16,543 bases of DNA from Erysipelotrichaceae bacterium UBA2227. GTDB lineage: Bacteria > Bacillota_I > Bacilli_A > Erysipelotrichales > Erysipelotrichaceae. Shown piece by piece: positions 13,371-16,543 of the stretch. How positions within the stretch are numbered: position 1 is the stretch's first letter; every line of letters begins with the position of its first letter. Where the stretch lies: assembly GCA_002348095.1 (NCBI GenBank), contig DDYT01000049.1, positions 1-16,543 of the forward strand. Reading direction: 5' to 3'. The notes under the pieces were generated by a model that ran no database searches, had not been told where the DNA came from, and saw nothing but the letters and a program-made list of their open reading frames with translations. Made by a program: the position numbers and the translations under genes.

Positions 13371-13414
13371 GGAGGCGAACCAAAAATTGTTATCTTGTTT
13401 AGGAGGAACCACTC

Positions 13415-14899
13415 ATGAATTTCAACGAATTTCGTGTTGAAAAGGACTCTCTTGGCGAAGTCCTGGTGCCCATCGATGCCCTCTATGGAGCACAGACTCA
13501 ACGCGCAATCGAAAATTTTCCCATTACCAAACGCCCGATTCATAAACAGATGATCCGTGCCGTCGGCATGATCAAAAAGGCCAGTGCTATTGCCAATCAC
13601 AAGGCTGAACTTTTGGACGGGCGAAGATCCCGCTATATCATTCGAGCCTGCGATGAAGTCATCGAGGGAAAGTTAGATCAGTGGTTTATTACCGATGCCA
13701 TCCAAGGCGGCGCCGGCACCTCGGTCAATATGAATGCCAACGAAGTCATTGCCAATCGGGCCGCACAGCTCGCCCGCCGTCCGATCGGCGAATATGATTA
13801 CATTCATCCCAATGATCACGTGAATTTCGGACAGTCGACCAACGATGTTTACCCTTCGGCCGGCCGATTGGCCAGTCTGTTTATGGTCAAAGAGTTACTT
13901 AAGGAACTTCAGCTGTTACAAGTATCCTTGCTTAAGAAAAGCGAGGAGTTTGAGAATGTTTTGAAAATGGGACGCACCCATCTTCAGGACGCCATCCCCA
14001 TTCAGTTGGGACAGGAGTTCCATGCCTTTGCGACTTCCTTTACCCGGGATATCAAGCGTATCCGCGTGGCTTTTAATGATCTTAAGGCGGTCAATATGGG
14101 CGCGACCGCCGTGGGAACCGGATTGAATGCGGATGAACGGTACAAAAAAATCATCGTCAAAGAATTGAGTCACATTTGTGGGATCACGCTGACTTCAGCC
14201 AAAGATCTGGTCGACTCTACCCGCAATGTCGATACCTTTGTTTGGGCATCAAGCTCACTGAAAACCTTAGCGGTCAACCTGTCTAAAATGGCCAATGACT
14301 TACGTCTGATGGCCTCCGGTCCCAAGACCGGTTTTGGGGAAATCCGTTTTCCAGAACGTCAGCCAGGTTCGTCGATCATGCCCGGCAAAATCAACCCGGT
14401 CATCGCCGAAGTGACCAATCAGGTATGTTTCAATGTATTCGGTAATGATCTGACCATCTTAAAAGCCGCTGAAGCCGGCCAGTTGGAACTCAATGTCTTT
14501 GAGCCGGTACTGTTCTATAAAATATTTGAATCTTTAGAGACGCTGACCAATGTGTGCTACACTTTGCGGGTAAATGCGATTGACGGTATTGAAGCCAATG
14601 TCGAGCGCTGTCAGGAGTTGGTTGATATTTCCATCGGCACGATTACCGCCGTAGCTCCGCATATCGGCTACGCCAATGCTTCGAAACTGGCTAAGCAGGC
14701 ACTGTTTGAAAACCGTAAGTTAAAGGAAATACTGTTGGAAAGCAAACTGATCGAGCCGGGCGAGTTGGAAGTCATTCTCAATGCCAAAACCATGACCAAA
14801 CCGGGAATCCCGGGGCGCAAGTTGTTGTTAAAGAAGACCAAAGAGCAAAGCGAGCGTGAAGAACATGAAAATAAAGACGATTTCAGCCGAGAGGATTAA
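13415..14899 (+). CDS. aspA: Aspartate ammonia-lyase (aspartase)
   Basis: A 494-residue member of the aspartase/class II fumarase superfamily. It converts L-aspartate to fumarate and ammonium. Conserved regions are all present: GGAGTSVNMNANE (98-110), GQSTNDVYPS (139-148), GRTHLQDA (186-193) and the signature GSSIMPGKINPV (318-329), with the catalytic Ser in GSS. The D-x-x-QGGAGTSVNMN form matches aspartases better than class II fumarases, which usually have a TQTGSGTQSNMN-type segment. The presence of a class I fumarase next door also argues against fumarase. The C-terminus carries a charged extension (about 472-494, rich in Lys/Glu/Asp) beyond the usual ~470-480 residues, overlapping the next gene. 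AGGAGG precedes the ATG. Confidence 0.88.
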   Translation: MNFNEFRVEKDSLGEVLVPIDALYGAQTQRAIENFPITKRPIHKQMIRAVGMIKKASAIANHKAELLDGRRSRYIIRACDEVIEGKLDQWFITDAIQGGAGTSVNMNANEVIANRAAQLARRPIGEYDYIHPNDHVNFGQSTNDVYPSAGRLASLFMVKELLKELQLLQVSLLKKSEEFENVLKMGRTHLQDAIPIQLGQEFHAFATSFTRDIKRIRVAFNDLKAVNMGATAVGTGLNADERYKKIIVKELSHICGITLTSAKDLVDSTRNVDTFVWASSSLKTLAVNLSKMANDLRLMASGPKTGFGEIRFPERQPGSSIMPGKINPVIAEVTNQVCFNVFGNDLTILKAAEAGQLELNVFEPVLFYKIFESLETLTNVCYTLRVNAIDGIEANVERCQELVDISIGTITAVAPHIGYANASKLAKQALFENRKLKEILLESKLIEPGELEVILNAKTMTKPGIPGRKLLLKKTKEQSEREEHENKDDFSRED

Positions 14900-15719
14900 A
14901 GAGGCTGTCAAAGAGGGCTGTCTGGCAATTCAGTATAAGTACAGTCCGAAAATGCAAGAGACTATGACAAAGTACATGGATCAGGAGAAATCCGTTTTGG
15001 CCAAGAACATTCTAAAGATATTATTGGAAAACAGCGATACGGCATCCGAAAACCGGTTGCCGATGTGTCAGGATACCGGCATGGTCGTAGTTCGTATGAA
15101 CATCGGTCAAAACGTACAGATCGTCGGTGGATCATTAAGAGAAGCGGTCAATCAGGGCGTACGCGAAGCATATGATGTCGGTTATCTGCGCAAGTCGATC
15201 GTCGGTGATCCGGTGTTCGATCGTAAAAATACCAAGGACAATACCCCGGCCATCCTTTATACGGAGATTGTCGATGGCGATGAAATCGAAATCGAAGTCG
15301 CGGCTAAGGGATTCGGTTCAGAAAATATGTCCGCATTGAAAATGTGCAAACCTTCCGAGGGTTTGGCCGGTGTCCGGCAGTTCGTTTTGGACACGGTAAG
15401 AAATGCCGGTCCCAATGCCTGTCCGCCGCTGATCGTCGGAGTCGGTGTCGGTGGTACCATGGACTATGCGGCTGTACTCGCTAAGAAAGCACTGTTCAGG
15501 GAAATCGGCGATCGCCATCCGGATGAGCGTTATGCAAATCTCGAAAAAGAACTTTTGGAAGAAATCAATGCGATGGGCATCGGTCCTCAGGGACTTGGGG
15601 GAAGCACGACCGCGTTGGATGTCTTTATCGAAGACTTCCCTACCCACATCGCTTCGATGCCGGTGGTCGTCAATATCAACTGCCACATGGCCAGACATAC
15701 CAAGGTGGTGTTATCATGA
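14865..15719 (+). CDS. Class I fumarate hydratase, alpha subunit
   Basis: A 284-residue N-terminal-type subunit of the two-subunit [4Fe-4S] fumarase (FumA-alpha/TtdA family). The three cluster ligands are visible: Cys68 (MCQDTG), Cys186 (GPNACPP) and Cys273 (NINCHMARH). With the beta subunit it hydrates fumarate to malate; the oxygen-labile cluster suits an anaerobe. The ATG at 14865 lies 35 bp inside aspA, with no strong ribosome site of its own, so it is probably translated by coupling. A GTG at 14856 is possible but less likely. Tartrate dehydratase (TtdAB) is the closest alternative; the link to aspartase favours fumarase. Confidence 0.9.
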   Translation: MKIKTISAERIKEAVKEGCLAIQYKYSPKMQETMTKYMDQEKSVLAKNILKILLENSDTASENRLPMCQDTGMVVVRMNIGQNVQIVGGSLREAVNQGVREAYDVGYLRKSIVGDPVFDRKNTKDNTPAILYTEIVDGDEIEIEVAAKGFGSENMSALKMCKPSEGLAGVRQFVLDTVRNAGPNACPPLIVGVGVGGTMDYAAVLAKKALFREIGDRHPDERYANLEKELLEEINAMGIGPQGLGGSTTALDVFIEDFPTHIASMPVVVNINCHMARHTKVVLS

Positions 15720-16240
15720 TCAAAATCCAGACACCCCTCGATCAGAATCTGATCAATGAATTGCAAGCCGGCGACTTGGTATTTATTTCCGGTACGTTGT
15801 ATACGGCGCGCGATGCCGCGCACAAACGAATGATCGATGATTTGAACACTACCGGATCTTTGCCTTTCGATATTACCAATCAGATTCTCTATTATGTCGG
15901 TCCGTCTCCGACTCCGCCGGGGCAAACCTTTGGCAGTGCCGGTCCGACGACTGCGGGAAGAATGGATGCTTATACTCCTACCCTGTTGGACTTAGGTCTG
16001 AAAATGATCATTGCCAAAGGCTATCGCAGCGATGCGGTCAAGCAGTCACTGTTAAAAAACCAGGCGGTTTACCTGGTTGCGATCGGTGGTGCCGGGGCGA
16101 TGCTGGGAAAATGCGTGAAGAACAGTGAAGTCGTTGCTTATGAAGATCTGGGTCCGGAAGCGATCTATAAACTGGAAGTTGAAGATTTTCCGGCCATCGT
16201 CTGCTGGGACACTCAGGGAAATGATGCATATATACAATAA
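15716..16240 (+). CDS. Class I fumarate hydratase, beta subunit
   Basis: A 174-residue C-terminal-type subunit of the two-subunit class I hydro-lyase. Family motifs: GTLYTARDAAHKR (26-38), YYVGPSPTPPGQ (59-70), SAGPTTAGRMD (74-84), KGY (101-103) and GGAGA (124-128). These build the substrate site opposite the Fe-S cluster of the alpha subunit. The start overlaps the alpha stop as ATGA (15716-15719). It is the last gene of the aspA-fumarase operon, closed by a strong hairpin. The route it completes is aspartate to fumarate to malate. Confidence 0.9.
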   Translation: MIKIQTPLDQNLINELQAGDLVFISGTLYTARDAAHKRMIDDLNTTGSLPFDITNQILYYVGPSPTPPGQTFGSAGPTTAGRMDAYTPTLLDLGLKMIIAKGYRSDAVKQSLLKNQAVYLVAIGGAGAMLGKCVKNSEVVAYEDLGPEAIYKLEVEDFPAIVCWDTQGNDAYIQ

Positions 16241-16247
16241 TTTGAAA

Positions 16248-16280
16248 GCCGATCATTCAGGTGAGTGATCGGCCTTTTTT
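16248..16280 (+). terminator. Intrinsic terminator of the aspA-fumarase operon
   Basis: GCCGATCATTCA and TGAGTGATCGGC pair over up to 12 bp (one G-T), followed by CTTTTTT, starting 8 bp after the stop codon. It reaches the stop of the convergent isomerase gene at 16280 and may serve both strands. Confidence 0.85.
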
Positions 16281-16543
16281 CATCTGTTTTTGTATTTGTT
16301 ATCAATCTCGTTGATCAGGTCGACTTTCGGTTTCGACCGACCGCCGGCAAACTCTGAAGCCATCCAAGCATCAACGAGTTCTCTGGCTAAAGCATATCCC
16401 ACGATTTCTGAACCCATAGTCATGATTTGAGCGTCATTACTTTTTCTTGCTCTTTGTGCAGAGTAAACATCATGGCAACAGGCCGCGCGAACTCCCGGCA
16501 CCTTATTTGCTACGATGGACATACCGATACCTGTACCGCAAAT
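16280..16543 (-). CDS. RpiB/LacAB-family sugar-phosphate isomerase, C-terminal part (cut by window edge)
   Basis: Eighty-seven C-terminal residues are visible; the frame is open to the right edge, so the N-terminus lies outside. The fragment begins ICGTGIGMSIVANK, which holds the active-site Cys-Gly-Thr-Gly loop of ribose-5-phosphate isomerase B and LacA/LacB. It continues with PGVRAACCHDVYSAQRARKSND and GSEIVGYALARELVDAW, as in the family. The reaction is aldose-ketose isomerisation of a pentose or hexose phosphate. The AACCHD doublet (Cys-Cys) is slightly unusual. RpiB against LacA/B cannot be decided from this part. It converges on the fumarase operon. Confidence 0.85.
   Translation of the reverse strand: MCGTGIGMSIVANKVPGVRAACCHDVYSAQRARKSNDAQIMTMGSEIVGYALARELVDAWMASEFAGGRSKPKVDLINEIDNKYKNR

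Noticed and set aside
13254..13414. CRP/FNR-like half site (TGTGACATAGATAAACA) between the SWIM and aspartase genes.
   Set aside because: Only one half matches; the second half-site is absent.

Overview
The window looks like chromosomal DNA of an anaerobic, amino-acid-fermenting Bacillota (low-GC Gram-positive, but with middling GC here). This rests on a ferredoxin-linked 2-oxoacid oxidoreductase, a class I Fe-S fumarase, strong AGGAGG ribosome sites, a CcpA-type cre operator, UUCG/GNRA-capped terminators and an LPxT-type sortase signal. I lean weakly towards Erysipelotrichia or Clostridia, but the sequence alone does not settle this. I see no tRNA or rRNA gene, insertion sequence, prophage gene or CRISPR array.

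Layout. 1-485 (+): the 3' end of a surface protein with a highly acidic linker and an LPDTS sorting signal, followed by convergent terminators (495-549). 552-5070 (-): an operon for oxidative breakdown of branched-chain amino acids. It has a promoter with an overlapping cre site, a ~180-nt leader holding a terminator hairpin and a possible leader peptide, then a leucine/valine dehydrogenase, a P-loop NTPase of unknown role, and the ferredoxin, alpha, beta and gamma subunits of a 2-oxoisovalerate-type ferredoxin oxidoreductase. Every gene junction in it overlaps or is separated by at most 1 bp. 5088-6677 (-): three overlapping genes, for a zinc-ribbon membrane protein, a gamma-carbonic-anhydrase-like protein and a HAD phosphatase. 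6775-7844 (-): a metallo-beta-lactamase-fold hydrolase and a MazG-like pyrophosphohydrolase. 7904-8797 (+): an APH-like kinase, diverging from the MazG gene. 8822-11717 (-): a YeaQ/GlsB-type membrane protein, an MFS permease and a PepD-type dipeptidase; the last two overlap. 11814-13253 (-): an orphan SWIM zinc-finger protein. 13415-16240 (+): aspartase plus two-subunit class I fumarase, an overlapping operon turning aspartate into malate. 16280-16543 (-): the C-terminal part of an RpiB/LacAB sugar-phosphate isomerase, cut by the window edge.

How it fits together. Two blocks serve amino-acid catabolism. The dehydrogenase deaminates Leu/Val/Ile to 2-oxoacids and the VOR-type enzyme converts these to acyl-CoA with reduced ferredoxin. 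Aspartase/fumarase feeds aspartate into the C4-dicarboxylate branch. PepD and its coupled permease may supply amino acids or peptides.

The most interesting region is the bcd-vor leader. An intrinsic terminator lies between the only credible promoter and the first gene, so transcription must cross it. A 31-codon frame (4904-4999, minus) runs through the left arm of that terminator, ends in Ala-Val-Val-Leu-Trp-Tyr-Leu, and stops in the terminator loop. This suggests ribosome-mediated attenuation of a branched-chain amino acid catabolic operon, combined with CcpA repression. It is a hypothesis, not a demonstrated system.
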